Below are positions 10,201 to 17,997 of a stretch of DNA of 64,000 bases, in pieces. Position 1 is the first letter of the stretch. Each line of letters opens with the position of its first letter. Both the position numbers and the translations under genes were made by a program. Source of the DNA: Arenibacter sp041392165 (GTDB lineage: Bacteria; Bacteroidota; Bacteroidia; Flavobacteriales; Flavobacteriaceae). Below the pieces are notes generated by a model. That model searched no databases. It saw nothing but the letters and a program-made list of their open reading frames with translations, and had not been told where the DNA came from. Location of the stretch: assembly GCA_041392165.1 (NCBI GenBank), contig JAWKMN010000012.1, positions 1-64,000 of the forward strand, given 5' to 3'.

Positions 10201-10279
10201 AATAGGAATCGTTGGTAGATTGTGATTGTCCCATTTGGGAAAATAGGATTAGTGTAAATATTGTTGCTATTTTTTTCAT
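4202..10279 (-). CDS. bacterial alpha-2-macroglobulin family protein with intact thioester motif
   Basis: A very large envelope protein of about 2025 residues, predicted to trap foreign proteases in the periplasm. The start used is the ATG at 10279, which gives a clear signal peptide (KKIATIFTLILFSQMGQSQS). An upstream in-frame ATG at 10318 would bury it. The N-terminal ~450 residues are helical, then come MG domains including FTDRSIYRPGQTLYFKG (MG2). A low-complexity segment with SEAPSTENEGSNNP is the likely bait region. The RKNLQETAFFFPQL and SFTTPEALTKWK strands follow. The thioester motif YPYDCNEQ has its Cys codon at 5861-5863. A C-terminal bundle and receptor-like domain end at VE. Family call firm; protease trapping is inferred from the motif. 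Confidence 0.93.
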   Translation of the reverse strand: MKKIATIFTLILFSQMGQSQSTNDSYSSLWQRVQKLEKEAMTKSALDIVALISKKAKKEQNSVQIVKSLIYTSKYALSLEEDAQLKIVGDFKQEIDQSQFPTKNILEGYLANIYWQYFQQNRYRFYDRTTTVEKVDSIDFRTWDLNTIFHEISVHFDASLQKPLELQQLKVEAYKEILNEQKGSEIYRPTLFDLLAHSALDFYKTSENSIARPQDNFELDRPEILCEGKQFIEQQISDKYKTSLQGKAIILFQQLLDFHSPSDEAYVDVDIERLRYIRKNAVFPNKDQQYLEVLQNTAEAIKNNKNSALYQYEIALLYSEWGNTYQPNIKDGYRWKLKEAMAVCESVIDKYPNSRGAEKCKALKSEILSKNLQLTAEQHIPVNRPSRLLLEYKNLLTLQLSARKISQKELRQLNSLYPEEKILAFIKQLKEVKSWDAKLINENDFQLHKMEIPLPELSNGSYIILATPNADSGSTFAYSPIQVTNLALVEGRNSTYHNFQVIDRNNGRPISGAALKFSYQQNYERPILTKTLISDGKGMVALPLSNVRWNNVDILISTKNEEAYFKNFYVNAKYVQGKEDKPYSGFLFTDRSIYRPGQTLYFKGLAMVQKDERSSVLPNTKLRVRLMDVNLQEVAHQELNTNDYGSISGTFILPNNGLTGNYFLKLDSEEVDIDNNSYFSVEEYKRPRFETSLEPITETYRVNDTISVKGKATAYAGSLITDAKVSYTVKRVVYYPKWYYRHLPYFDGTPQEIAHGETVTDANGQYQINFKAIPDLGMDKENLPIFNYEVTANVTDLNGETHSAVAMVNVGYHALTADIQIEDYLNKDVKNPVISLSTNNLNGEFVAAQGSLKIYKLKDPGHVLRPRPWTAPDYDGFGKARFKELFPHDAFGKEDDPAFWEKGELVWESRFDTEKSKEIELGNLKKWVSGKYVIELETKDKFGQRVKDIVQTSLYSERDKILADNQLFQIKTDKKTYAIGEKVKLTLGSAAKELIISLFVEKDRKIVATHLIELRNNVKTIEIPVTVEDLGGFAINYGFSAYNAFQSGSLSIAVPHPSTDLKIETVTFRDKLQPGTEETWSFSIKGPKGDKVTAELLAGMYDASLDAFKDHQWNFSPNYKGPYYSNSQLNGYKSYGIASFNTYSNSGDRSIYTPQYYDSFDWFGFHFGYGYGGRERMKMKNDANMSIREIASESEALDEMVVTSEAPSTENEGSNNPKIPAGSEGKPGFDDVAIRKNLQETAFFFPQLLTDKDGNVSFSFTTPEALTKWKLQLLAHTKSLESATSTMKTLTQKELMVTPNAPRFLREGDKITISAKIANLTNKLLSGNARLELVDAFSGRDITQEVLINSTLSRSILPENTFTVDAMGNTQVSWNLKIPEGIGAVQYKVMAKAGNFSDGEQNVLPVLTNRMLVTETLPMWVKGNETRTFTLDKLKNTTSTTLKHHQLGLEITSNPAWYAVQALPYLMEYPYDCNEQIFSRYYANTLGGYIANSNPRIQQVFDQWANSDALLGNLEKNEALKSILIQETPWLRDAQSEAEQKKRIALLFDLNKLKNDRDNAFHKLAQNQMSSGAWAWFKGGPENRFITQHIVTGLGHLSKLTSTSPNKEKSGIGQSGHTMEQQLIQNAVSYLDDEFVKEYEQMKKYATDLNDDHLSHTQIHYLYMRTYYPEIKVSKKVAEIMEYYNIQAQKYWIKKNLYSKGLLSLILYRNGSTATANKIIRSLEENSILNDELGMYWKENNNSWYWYQAPIETQSLLIEAFSEIKDDIKTVDNLKIWLLKHKQTNQWKTTKATTDAVYALLLKGSQWLSVTEAVNVLVGGKKMELSQLENIQVEAGTGYYKTNWTKNEINPKMAEVQLSKKGDGIAWGALYWQYFEDLDKITPAETPLKLNKKIFLKKDTATGEVLTEVKGQFPLQVGDLVRIRIELRADRPMEYVHMKDMRAAGMEPVNVLSSYKWQDGLGYYESTKDASTNFFFDYLPKGVYVFEYDLRVNNAGDFSNGISTIQSMYAPEFSSHSEGLRILVE

Positions 10280-10318
10280 CTGACTAGGTTTGTAAAACAA
10301 AATTGGTGTTTTTTTCAT

Positions 10319-10623
10319 GGGGCTACAATCAATAATTAGTGAAATACACTTTCAAGTGAGTAAACATGCCATGAGCTTTCTAGATGCAAAAAGAATACCA
10401 ACGTTGCTTTATTGGTGCAGCAATTTTTTTAATGTTCCTGGAAGCATTGGCCCCATTGGACAGTGAAATCCGTTTTTTTGCCTATTCCAATGCATATTAG
10501 TTTAGTTGGGGAGTACAAAATAGTGAATATTCAACTTTTATATAGGGGTTGTGTCTGGACTGGGGCCGGATCATAAAAGTATTAAATCAGTTCATATGTT
10601 TTTTGATAGCTTTTAACAATGAT
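10319..10623. other. gap between macroglobulin and mpl promoters
   Basis: This stretch upstream of two divergent genes is otherwise empty. It contains a 38-codon frame, ATG 10384 to TAG 10500, with a hydrophobic middle (RCFIGAAIFLMFLEALAPL) and a charged end. No homology is recognised. It might be a small membrane peptide or chance. No repeat or RNA element was found. Confidence 0.4.
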
Positions 10624-10631
10624 TATCTTTG
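10602..10631 (+). promoter_or_regulatory. promoter of mpl
   Basis: TTTG at 10602-10605 and TATCTTTG at 10624-10631 are separated by 18 bases and match the Bacteroidota housekeeping promoter. Transcription would begin near 10636, so the upstream in-frame TTG at 10629 lies within the -7 box. That makes ATG 10650 the real start. Confidence 0.7.
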
Positions 10632-10649
10632 ACCCATAAACCGATCTTC

Positions 10650-12011
10650 ATGCAGATTCATTTTATTGCCATAGGGGGCAGCGCTATGCACAATTTGGCT
10701 TTGGCATTACATCATAAAGGCTACTTGGTTACAGGAAGTGATGACATCATTTTTGAGCCTTCCAAGTCAAGATTGGAGGCCGAGGGGCTGTTGCCGGAAC
10801 AATTTGGCTGGTTTCCGGAGAAATTGAACCCTGATTTGGATGCAGTAATTTTGGGTATGCACGCCAAGGCGGACAATCCCGAGCTGTTGAAAGCCCAGGA
10901 ATTGGGATTGAAAATATTTTCCTATCCCGAGTTTTTGTACGAACAGTCCAAGAATAAGACCAGGGTGGTCATAGGTGGGAGTCATGGGAAAACTACCATT
11001 ACTTCCATGATATTACATGTTTTACATTATCACGATATCTCCGTAGATTTTATGGTAGGTGCCCAATTGGAGGGTTTTGATCGTATGGTGCATCTTACGG
11101 AGGAAAATGATTTTATAGTGCTGGAGGGAGATGAATATTTGTCCTCCCCCATAGATAGGCGGCCCAAATTTCACCTGTACAAGCCCAATATTGCTTTGTT
11201 GAGTGGCATAGCCTGGGATCATATTAATGTTTTCCCCACCTACGACAATTATGTGGAGCAGTTTCGAATTTTTGTGGATAGTATTGTAAAAGGGGGAAGT
11301 ATTACCTACAATGAAGAGGATTTGGAAGTGGATAAGGTGGTAAAAACCTCTGAAAACAGTATAAGAAGGCTGCCCTATAGTACTCCCGAATATAGTGTTG
11401 TAAATGGCCAGACCATTTTGGAAACCCCGGAGGGCCCTATGCCTATAGAAGTTTTTGGAAGGCATAACCTTAACAATTTGGCAGGGGCCAAATGGATATG
11501 TCAAAATATGGGGGTGGATGAAGATGATTTCTATGAAGCCATAGCATCTTTTAAGGGCGCTTCCAAAAGATTGGAAAAGATAGCGGAAGGCAATACCTGT
11601 GTTGCCTATAAGGATTTTGCACATTCGCCCAGCAAAGTAATGGCCACTGCCAATGCCGTAAAGGAGCAGTATCCGGACAGGAAATTAATTGCGTGTCTGG
11701 AACTGCATACCTATAGCAGTTTTAATCCGGAATTTTTAAAGGAGTATAAAGGTGCCTTGGAGGCCGCGGATGTAGCGGCCGTTTTCTATTTGCCGGAATC
11801 GGTTAGGATAAAAAAGCTGGAGGAAGTTACACCGGAACAAATATCGGAGGCCTTTGTGCGGGACGATTTGCAGATCTTTACCGATGCCGACGATTTCAGA
11901 GATTTTGTTTTCGGTCGGGAATACGATAATTCCGTGCTGCTTTTAATGAGTTCGGGGAATTATGGCGGACTGAATTTGGAGGAGGTTAAAGTATGGATTG
12001 AAAAGTTTTAG
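10650..12011 (+). CDS. mpl: UDP-N-acetylmuramate:L-alanyl-gamma-D-glutamyl-meso-diaminopimelate ligase
   Basis: Mpl recycles the murein tripeptide by joining it to UDP-MurNAc with ATP, in the cytoplasm. The protein (453 residues from ATG 10650) shows the Mur ligase layout. An N-terminal Rossmann part starts MQIHFIAIGGSAMHNLALAL; the HNLA replaces the SGLA-type sequence of MurC, a hallmark of Mpl. The ATP loop is GGSHGKTTITSM near residue 110. The central domain has EGDEYLSSPIDRRPKF, and the C-terminal domain has YKDFAHSPSKV and LELHTYSSFN. The promoter position rules out the longer TTG start. A murI gene follows, giving a small cell-wall pair. Confidence 0.94.
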   Translation: MQIHFIAIGGSAMHNLALALHHKGYLVTGSDDIIFEPSKSRLEAEGLLPEQFGWFPEKLNPDLDAVILGMHAKADNPELLKAQELGLKIFSYPEFLYEQSKNKTRVVIGGSHGKTTITSMILHVLHYHDISVDFMVGAQLEGFDRMVHLTEENDFIVLEGDEYLSSPIDRRPKFHLYKPNIALLSGIAWDHINVFPTYDNYVEQFRIFVDSIVKGGSITYNEEDLEVDKVVKTSENSIRRLPYSTPEYSVVNGQTILETPEGPMPIEVFGRHNLNNLAGAKWICQNMGVDEDDFYEAIASFKGASKRLEKIAEGNTCVAYKDFAHSPSKVMATANAVKEQYPDRKLIACLELHTYSSFNPEFLKEYKGALEAADVAAVFYLPESVRIKKLEEVTPEQISEAFVRDDLQIFTDADDFRDFVFGREYDNSVLLLMSSGNYGGLNLEEVKVWIEKF

Positions 12012-12147
12012 GCAATTGCCCCCAGGCAAAATGGGAATAGGGAAACCAAAATAAACTTGTAGGTATGGGCGTTATTTCCTTGAGGTAGAACTGCCCCATA
12101 ATGCAATATTAATGTAACTTTATGGCTGCTCAATCTTTTTGTTTTAA

Positions 12148-12939
12148 ATGAATAATGGTCCCATAGGTATTTTTGATTCCGGCATTGGAGGTACCTCCAT
12201 ATGGAGGGAGATCAATAAGATTCTTCCAAATGAATCAACCATATACTTGGCAGATAGTAAGAATGCCCCGTATGGGGAAAAATCAAAGGAAGAGATACTT
12301 CAACTTAGTATAAAAAATGTTGAACTACTTCTGCAAAAGGGATGTAAACTTATAGTGGTTGCCTGTAATACGGCTACTACAAACGCCATTAGGGAACTTA
12401 GGGCTGGTTATACTATCCCGCTGATAGGAATTGAGCCCGCCATTAAGCCCGCCGCTTTGAATTCCAAAACCAAAACAATAGGTGTTTTGGCAACCAAGGG
12501 TACCTTGTCCAGTGCCTTGTTCCATAGTACCTCTGAACTTTATGCCAGCGGTATTAAGGTGTTGGATCAAGTAGGTACGGGTTTGGTGGAGCTTATAGAA
12601 AAAGGGGAGGTGCAGACTGCCAGTACCAAGGAGTTGTTGCAAAGCTATCTGGAACCCATGATGGAAGAGGGTATGGATCAACTGGTGTTGGGTTGTACCC
12701 ATTACCCTTATTTAATCCCTTTGATACGCGAAATTTTACCTGAAAATATTAAAATTATCGATTCTGGAGAGGGGGTGGCCAGACATACCAAAAATGTATT
12801 GCAACTGCATCAATTATTGATAGGATCTGAAGGTGAAAGTAGTTCGCACCAGTTTTTCACCAATGGGAATGTTGATGTGTTGAAATTCTTTTTAAGGGAT
12901 ATAATCGTACCTTATAGGGCACAGTTTCTGAATTTTTAG
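12148..12939 (+). CDS. murI: glutamate racemase
   Basis: MurI converts L-glutamate to the D-glutamate needed for peptidoglycan. The 263 residues contain the N-terminal IGIFDSGIGGTSI with the acidic catalytic residue, the first catalytic cysteine in VVACNTATTNA (Cys73) and the second in LGCTHYPYL (Cys183). ADSKNAPYGEKS is the substrate-binding segment. Length and motifs are normal. It lies 136 bases after mpl and ends three bases before the convergent folA. Confidence 0.96.
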   Translation: MNNGPIGIFDSGIGGTSIWREINKILPNESTIYLADSKNAPYGEKSKEEILQLSIKNVELLLQKGCKLIVVACNTATTNAIRELRAGYTIPLIGIEPAIKPAALNSKTKTIGVLATKGTLSSALFHSTSELYASGIKVLDQVGTGLVELIEKGEVQTASTKELLQSYLEPMMEEGMDQLVLGCTHYPYLIPLIREILPENIKIIDSGEGVARHTKNVLQLHQLLIGSEGESSSHQFFTNGNVDVLKFFLRDIIVPYRAQFLNF

Positions 12940-12942
12940 TTT

Positions 12943-13452
12943 TTATTCTCCTGCGGTGACTTTTTTTGTATAGGTCAAATAGGTAAAATCAAATTTGTGC
13001 CGTCCGTCCTTGGGGTGGTATTCCTCTTTTGTCAATTGCCATTTATCTTTGTCGAATTCCGGAAAAAAGGTATCCGCTTCAAAAGTTCCGTGTACTCTGG
13101 TCAATTCTATTTGGTTGGCGTATTCCAATCCCAGTTTGTAAATCTCGCCCCCACCAATAATGAAGGATAAAGGGTCATTTTTTACAAGACTTAAGGCCTC
13201 CTTCATGGAATGTACTATTATACAGTCCTCATACTTTACAGTATAGTCCCGATCCCTGGATATGATGATATGGGTCCTATTGGGCAAGGGCTTGGGGAAG
13301 CTCTCGAAAGTTTTTCGGCCCATGATTATCTTATGTCCCGAGGTAAGTCTTTTAAAGCGTTTGAAATCATCTGGCAAATGCCAGAGCAGGTCGTTGTTTT
13401 TTCCTAAGGCATTGTTCTCTGCAGCCGCGGCTATAATGGATAGAATGTTCAC
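12943..13452 (-). CDS. folA: dihydrofolate reductase
   Basis: Reduces dihydrofolate to tetrahydrofolate with NADPH. The 169-residue protein has the standard signatures: SIIAAAAENNALGKNNDLLWHLPDD with the folate-site acid, GRKTFESFPKPLPNRTHIII for NADPH, and IIGGGEIYKLGL. Translation starts at a GTG (13450-13452) that overlaps the stop of the upstream 2TM gene as GTGA, indicating coupling. thyA lies nearby on the same strand (15618-16442), fitting the thymidylate cycle, though not in one operon. Confidence 0.95.
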   Translation of the reverse strand: MNILSIIAAAAENNALGKNNDLLWHLPDDFKRFKRLTSGHKIIMGRKTFESFPKPLPNRTHIIISRDRDYTVKYEDCIIVHSMKEALSLVKNDPLSFIIGGGEIYKLGLEYANQIELTRVHGTFEADTFFPEFDKDKWQLTKEEYHPKDGRHKFDFTYLTYTKKVTAGE

Positions 13453-13838
13453 TCTTTTATTTTTTTATTGATGTTGGATAGGGGAAATTCCGTTTCTATC
13501 TCCTTCTGTAATTCGGCTATTCTTTGTTTTTGTTTCAGGACCAGTTTTTCCCTTTGCGTCCTTTCCCAATCCAGACCCATAAATTTGGAGGTTACATATA
13601 CTTTGAATACATGAATGGCGAATAAAAAGGCCCACAGGGTAATGGCCCAGACAAACCAGTTGTATTCCACACCATATTTCAGTATTTTATTGATAATGAT
13701 TATGAATACACTGCCGATCAAGAACACCACAAAATGGTTATAAAGTCGCTTTTTTTGTTTTATTCTCGTTTGGGCATGCTCCAGCAGTTCATGCTGTTCC
13801 AATTCTATTAGTGATTTTTTTTTATTCTTGGAGAACAT
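13449..13838 (-). CDS. 2TM domain-containing membrane protein
   Basis: A small membrane protein of about 129 residues. It has a charged N-terminus (MFSKNKKKSLIELEQ), two hydrophobic helices (FVVFLIGSVFIIIINKIL and FVWAITLWAFLFAIHVFKVY) separated by YGVEYNW, and a long basic coiled tail (LKQKQRIAELQKEIE). This is the 2TM family common in Flavobacteriaceae, of unknown function. The ATG at 13838 is preferred over an upstream one because a TATCTTTG box sits at 13864-13871. Its stop overlaps the folA start. Confidence 0.82.
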   Translation of the reverse strand: MFSKNKKKSLIELEQHELLEHAQTRIKQKKRLYNHFVVFLIGSVFIIIINKILKYGVEYNWFVWAITLWAFLFAIHVFKVYVTSKFMGLDWERTQREKLVLKQKQRIAELQKEIETEFPLSNINKKIKE

Positions 13839-13863
13839 GCTAATCGCTATCTTTATCTTTAGG

Positions 13864-13871
13864 CAAAGATA
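13864..13871 (-). promoter_or_regulatory. -7 box for the 2TM-folA pair
   Basis: Minus-strand TATCTTTG is a perfect TAnnTTTG. It lies 26 bases before the chosen ATG, in the 62-base divergent gap with the aminotransferase gene. A near match on the plus strand (TATCTTTA) overlaps the region, so the two promoters may be back to back. Confidence 0.45.
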
Positions 13872-13900
13872 CCATAAATACAAACTTCATCTCTTTGGAT

Positions 13901-14983
13901 ATGCAAAAGATTATAAAGCAATTCCCCATTTTAAGTCAATACACTTATGTAGATACCGCTTCGTCCGGCCTTCTTTATGACAGTCTTTTGGATTGGCGGC
14001 AAGAACATGACCTTGATTTTCTTATCGGGGGCAGTAAAATGAAAATGAAAAGCCTCCAGCTTTTTTCCGAAACCAAGAACACTATTGGAAATTTTTTTGG
14101 CTGTAAGATGGATAATGTGGCATTGGTCCCCAATTTTTCCATTGGACTCAACTTATTACTGGAGGGCATGGGAGGTAAAAGGAACGTATTGCTTTTGGAA
14201 GGAGATTTTCCTTCGGTGAACTGGCCTTTTGAAAGTAGGGGGCATGCCACCCATTATCTCGAGGTGACCGAATCTTTGGAGGAAAATATTTACGATAGGA
14301 TAAAGTTGGACAACATTAATGTATTGGCCCTAAGTTTGGTGCAGTGGTTGAATGGGATAAAAGTGGATCTGGAGTTTTTGGTAAATTTGAAAAAGGATTT
14401 CCCCGATCTTTTGATCATTGCTGATGGCACACAATTTTTGGGTACCGAGATCTTTAATTTTGAAGGTTCGGGAATAGATGTTTTGGGCGCAAGCTCCTAT
14501 AAATGGTTGCTTGGGGGCTATGGTAACGGATTTATGTTGTTTGAGGACAACGCGCCTGCCAAATTTATGTGCAGGTCTACGGGTTTTAATGCTGCCGATG
14601 GGGATATGGAAGCTAGGGAAAAGGTGTCCTTCGCCAAACAATTTGAACCGGGACATTTGGATACCTTTAATTTTGGAAGCCTAAACTTTTCTTTGGGGTT
14701 TCTTTCGGATATTGGTATGGATAATATAACGGAACAGATTAAAAAACTTTCTTTAAAGGCAAAGGGAGAACTGGAGGATTTGGGGCTTTTGGAAGCGTCC
14801 GTTGTAAAAAGAAAAGGGCATAGTTCTATATTTAATATCCCGGGCGATAAGGATATGTATGCCAAGTTAAGGGATCTGGATGTAGTCTGTGCACAACGAG
14901 GAAATGGCATTCGATTAAGTTTTCATTTCTACAATACAGAAAATGAGATAGATAAGATTGTTGGAATCTTAAAGAGGGGATAG
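13901..14983 (+). CDS. class V aminotransferase family PLP enzyme
   Basis: A 360-residue cytoplasmic PLP-fold I protein resembling cysteine desulfurase or kynureninase-like class V enzymes. Seen motifs: YVDTASSGLLY near the start, NFSIGLNLLLEG in place of the usual cofactor-binding TTxAxN segment, LIIADGTQFLGTE with the Asp that holds the PLP nitrogen, and GASSYKWLLGGYGNGFM with the Schiff-base lysine. No conserved desulfurase Cys loop is evident, so cysteine desulfurase activity is doubtful. ATG 13901 is chosen over a TTG six bases upstream. The substrate cannot be told from sequence. Confidence 0.85.
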   Translation: MQKIIKQFPILSQYTYVDTASSGLLYDSLLDWRQEHDLDFLIGGSKMKMKSLQLFSETKNTIGNFFGCKMDNVALVPNFSIGLNLLLEGMGGKRNVLLLEGDFPSVNWPFESRGHATHYLEVTESLEENIYDRIKLDNINVLALSLVQWLNGIKVDLEFLVNLKKDFPDLLIIADGTQFLGTEIFNFEGSGIDVLGASSYKWLLGGYGNGFMLFEDNAPAKFMCRSTGFNAADGDMEAREKVSFAKQFEPGHLDTFNFGSLNFSLGFLSDIGMDNITEQIKKLSLKAKGELEDLGLLEASVVKRKGHSSIFNIPGDKDMYAKLRDLDVVCAQRGNGIRLSFHFYNTENEIDKIVGILKRG

Positions 14984-15080
14984 GCAATGTTGTTCACTTG
15001 GTAATTTTATCTTGTAAAATTATCAAAGTAGGTCTATTGTTAAACGTATTTTAAGAAAATGATAAAAATGATATTGATCA

Positions 15081-15112
15081 TTGGGAATGAGGTGTTTAAT
15101 GATTTAATTTTG
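15081..15112 (+). promoter_or_regulatory. promoter of the CBM48-like gene
   Basis: TTG at 15081-15083 and TAATTTTG at 15105-15112, spaced by 21 bases, match the Bacteroidota promoter. The start codon lies 26 bases after the -7 box. Confidence 0.6.
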
Positions 15113-15137
15113 CATTTTAATCTAAAATATATACGTC

Positions 15138-15434
15138 ATGGGAATTACTAAACAATATTTAAAGAGCAAGCCAATATGCAAGGTAACTTTTTCTGTACCG
15201 GCAGAGGATGCAAAGAAGGTGACAGTAGTTGGGGATTTTAATAATTGGAATCCTAAAGAAAGCGCATTGAAGAAACTAAAAAACGGAACCTTTAAGGGAA
15301 CTTTTGATTTGCCAAAGGAAAGTACTTATGAATTCAAATATATTGTGGATGGCAATTACGTTAACGAAGCGGAGGCGGATCGTTTCCAATGGAATGAATT
15401 TGCCGGTGCCGAGAATTCAGTTTTGGTATTGTAA
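15138..15434 (+). CDS. stand-alone isoamylase early-set (CBM48-like) domain protein
   Basis: A 98-residue single-domain cytoplasmic protein. The pattern VTFSVPAEDAKKVTVVGDFN followed by NWNPKESALKK, GTFKGTFDLP and YEFKYIVDGNYV is the glycogen-binding early-set beta-sandwich seen in AMPK beta subunits and branching enzymes. No catalytic domain is attached. In Flavobacteriia such small proteins are common and poorly studied; glycogen or carbohydrate sensing is inference. It is monocistronic with its own promoter. Confidence 0.87.
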   Translation: MGITKQYLKSKPICKVTFSVPAEDAKKVTVVGDFNNWNPKESALKKLKNGTFKGTFDLPKESTYEFKYIVDGNYVNEAEADRFQWNEFAGAENSVLVL

Positions 15435-15617
15435 TTAATCCGAATCCGATATCATTGGAACCACACTTTCGGTAGTCTCGGATTTATGAAGGTATTTCTC
15501 CCGCAATAAATTGGAAGCCGCAACAGGGTTTATCGTTGTTTTTAGACTTATTTTATAGCCCTAATAAAGAGGCTGTTCATGGGGTATTGATTGTTCTCCG
15601 GTATCAATGGGACTCAG

Positions 15618-16442
15618 TTATACGGCCACGGTTGCCTTAATATGTGGGTGGGGGTCGTACCCCAATAGACTAAAATCTTCGAATGTAAACTTGAAGATGT
15701 CCTTTACCTCTGGATTCAGGACCATTTTGGGCAAAGGTCTTGCTTGTCTGCTTAATTGTAATACTGCTTGTTCAAAATGATTGTTGTAAATATGGGCGTC
15801 CCCAAAGGTGTGGATAAATTCACCGGGCTGCAGGTGGCAGACCTGTGCCATCATAAGGGTAAATAGGGCATAGGAGGCTATGTTGAACGGAACGCCCAAA
15901 AATATATCGGCGCTTCTTTGATATAATTGACAGGACAATTTACCATTGGCAACATAGAATTGAAAAAAGGCATGGCAAGGAGGCAATGCGGCTTTTCCAT
16001 TGGCCACATTCTCCGAAAAAGACAATGAGGTGTCCGGAAGTACACTGGGGTTCCAGGCTGAAACCAACATACGGCGACTGTTGGGATTGGTTTTTAGGGT
16101 ATTTATTATTTCTTTGATCTGGTCTATTTCATCACCGTTCCAATTGCGCCACTGATATCCGTAAACTGGACCTAAATTGCCATTTTCATCTGCCCATTCG
16201 TTCCATATACGTACCCCGTTTTCCTGTAGATAGCCAATATTGGTATCTCCCATTAAAAACCATAACAATTCATGTACAATGGATTTTAAATGGAGTTTTT
16301 TGGTGGTAACCATTGGAAACCCCTCGGCAAGGTCAAAACGCATTTGATATCCAAAAACACTTTTGGTGCCTGTACCGGTCCTATCTCCCTTTTGGATTCC
16401 ATTTTCCAATACATGTTTAAGTAAATCGTGGTACTGTTTCAT
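15618..16442 (-). CDS. thyA: thymidylate synthase
   Basis: Makes dTMP from dUMP with methylene-tetrahydrofolate. The 274-residue protein has the N-terminal GDRTGTGTKSVFG loop, the catalytic motif LPPCHAFFQFY with Cys156, QLYQRSADIFLGVPFNIASY and the folate-binding C-terminus. The length is about ten residues above the E. coli enzyme, normal for the family. It is separate from folA by 2.2 kb on the same strand. Confidence 0.97.
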   Translation of the reverse strand: MKQYHDLLKHVLENGIQKGDRTGTGTKSVFGYQMRFDLAEGFPMVTTKKLHLKSIVHELLWFLMGDTNIGYLQENGVRIWNEWADENGNLGPVYGYQWRNWNGDEIDQIKEIINTLKTNPNSRRMLVSAWNPSVLPDTSLSFSENVANGKAALPPCHAFFQFYVANGKLSCQLYQRSADIFLGVPFNIASYALFTLMMAQVCHLQPGEFIHTFGDAHIYNNHFEQAVLQLSRQARPLPKMVLNPEVKDIFKFTFEDFSLLGYDPHPHIKATVAV

Positions 16443-16709
16443 TTGTTTGTCCTTGTTTCTACCATAATATTTCCAAATTCTGGACTTTGCATGATAATGG
16501 GGTGCAAATTAATAAAATCCGGATTTATTGGGTGCTTTGCCGGGCTCAAGTTATTACAAATTATCAACGGTTTAAAAAAAGTTTTTTGGGCCTGTTCCCT
16601 TTTTTGATTGGGAGGCAAAAAAGGATACTTATTTTGTCCTTGCCGGGGGCAACATTTTTTGCCCGAATGAATTCTCTAAAGCGGATTATTTCAAATATAC
16701 AGCGCTTTC

Positions 16710-17981
16710 CTAATGTTTTCGTTCACTTGGTTTGATGATCATTCTAAAAGATTGGTCCTTGTATATATAATAGCCCAGCCAGTTGTACAATGTCCGTATT
16801 TTGTTCTTAAAATTGACTAGGCCCATGATGTGGACAAAAATCCATATCAGCCAGGCAATAAATCCTTTTAGGAAGTATTTTTGTTTTGGGGAATCCAAGA
16901 CGGCCTTATTTCTTCCAATAATGGCCAGGGAGCCTTTGTCCCTATAGCTAAAAGGGATCCAATCTTCAGGATTCAATTCTAGATTATGGGCCAAGTTCTT
17001 AGCTTGCTGCAATGCGGGCTGGGCCAATTGTGGATGTCCGTCAGGGTAGTTTTTATCTCCGGAGATCAGAGCGCAATCTCCCAATGCGTATATATTTTTA
17101 TGGCCATTGACCAAATTAAAGGGATTGGTCTTTAATCTTTTTCCCTTTCCATAACTTTCCGATGAAAAACCTTCAAAGAATTTGGCCGAAACCCCGGCAG
17201 CCCAAATAAGGTTCTTGGTTTGGATTTCACTACCATCGGATAGGTACACCGTATCGTTCCCGAAATCCTTTACCAGGGTGTTGAGTTTTATTTTTACGTT
17301 CAATTTCCGGAGTTCTTCAAAGGTGTAGTGTTGCGAATGCTTGGACATAGCGGCCAAAACGGCTTTTTGTCCATCTATTAGGTATATATCTCCCAGATCT
17401 TCTTTGCTTAGCTCGGGGTAATCCTTTCTAAGGATAAACGACCTCATTTCGGCTAAAATGCCCGAAAGTTCCACCCCTGTGGGTCCGGCCCCGGCAACGA
17501 CAAAGGTAAGTAGCTTTTTACGTTCCTGGGTATCACTTAATCGGGTGGCGCGGTCCAATCTGGTAAGGATCACATTTCTTAGTGAAATGGCATCACTGAT
17601 GGTTTTCATCGGGAGGCTTTTTTCCTCAATATTCCTGTTGCCGAAAAAATTGGTTTCAGCCCCGGTGGCCATAACCAATAGGTCATATTGTATTTCACCG
17701 TTGTTCAGGATAATCTTATTCTCGGAAGGAATTACCCTTTCCATGGCCCCAAGTCTAAAACGAGCATTTTTTTTATCCCTTAATATTTTTCGAAAAGGAT
17801 AACTAATGGCCGAGGGCTCCATAAAACCTGTTGAAACTTGATAGATTAAGGGAGGAAAAAAATTATAATTATTGCTGTCTACCAAAATAAGGTCATATAG
17901 CGGGGAATTCCCCAATTTTTTAACCAATTCCAATCCTGCGAATCCCCCTCCTACAATCACTATGGTGCGTTTCTTTTCCAT
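16710..17981 (-). CDS. ndh: type II NADH:quinone dehydrogenase (NDH-2)
   Basis: A non-pumping respiratory enzyme passing electrons from NADH to menaquinone at the inner membrane. In the 423 residues from the ATG at 17981 there are two Rossmann loops, TIVIVGGGFAGLELVKKLG for FAD and FVVAGAGPTGVELSGILAEM for NADH. NLIWAAGVSA and YALGDCALI complete the FAD contacts. A C-terminal hydrophobic, basic segment (GFIAWLIWIFVHIMGLV) is the membrane anchor. A TACCTTTG box at 17998-18005 places transcription just before this ATG, so the longer frame to 18074 is rejected. Confidence 0.92.
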   Translation of the reverse strand: MEKKRTIVIVGGGFAGLELVKKLGNSPLYDLILVDSNNYNFFPPLIYQVSTGFMEPSAISYPFRKILRDKKNARFRLGAMERVIPSENKIILNNGEIQYDLLVMATGAETNFFGNRNIEEKSLPMKTISDAISLRNVILTRLDRATRLSDTQERKKLLTFVVAGAGPTGVELSGILAEMRSFILRKDYPELSKEDLGDIYLIDGQKAVLAAMSKHSQHYTFEELRKLNVKIKLNTLVKDFGNDTVYLSDGSEIQTKNLIWAAGVSAKFFEGFSSESYGKGKRLKTNPFNLVNGHKNIYALGDCALISGDKNYPDGHPQLAQPALQQAKNLAHNLELNPEDWIPFSYRDKGSLAIIGRNKAVLDSPKQKYFLKGFIAWLIWIFVHIMGLVNFKNKIRTLYNWLGYYIYKDQSFRMIIKPSERKH

Positions 17982-17997
17982 TTTGTTCGTTTTGCTA

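Noticed and set aside
11022..11624. 200-codon minus-strand frame inside mpl
   Set aside because: It lies wholly antisense to a well-conserved Mur ligase and has no recognisable domain; a shadow frame.
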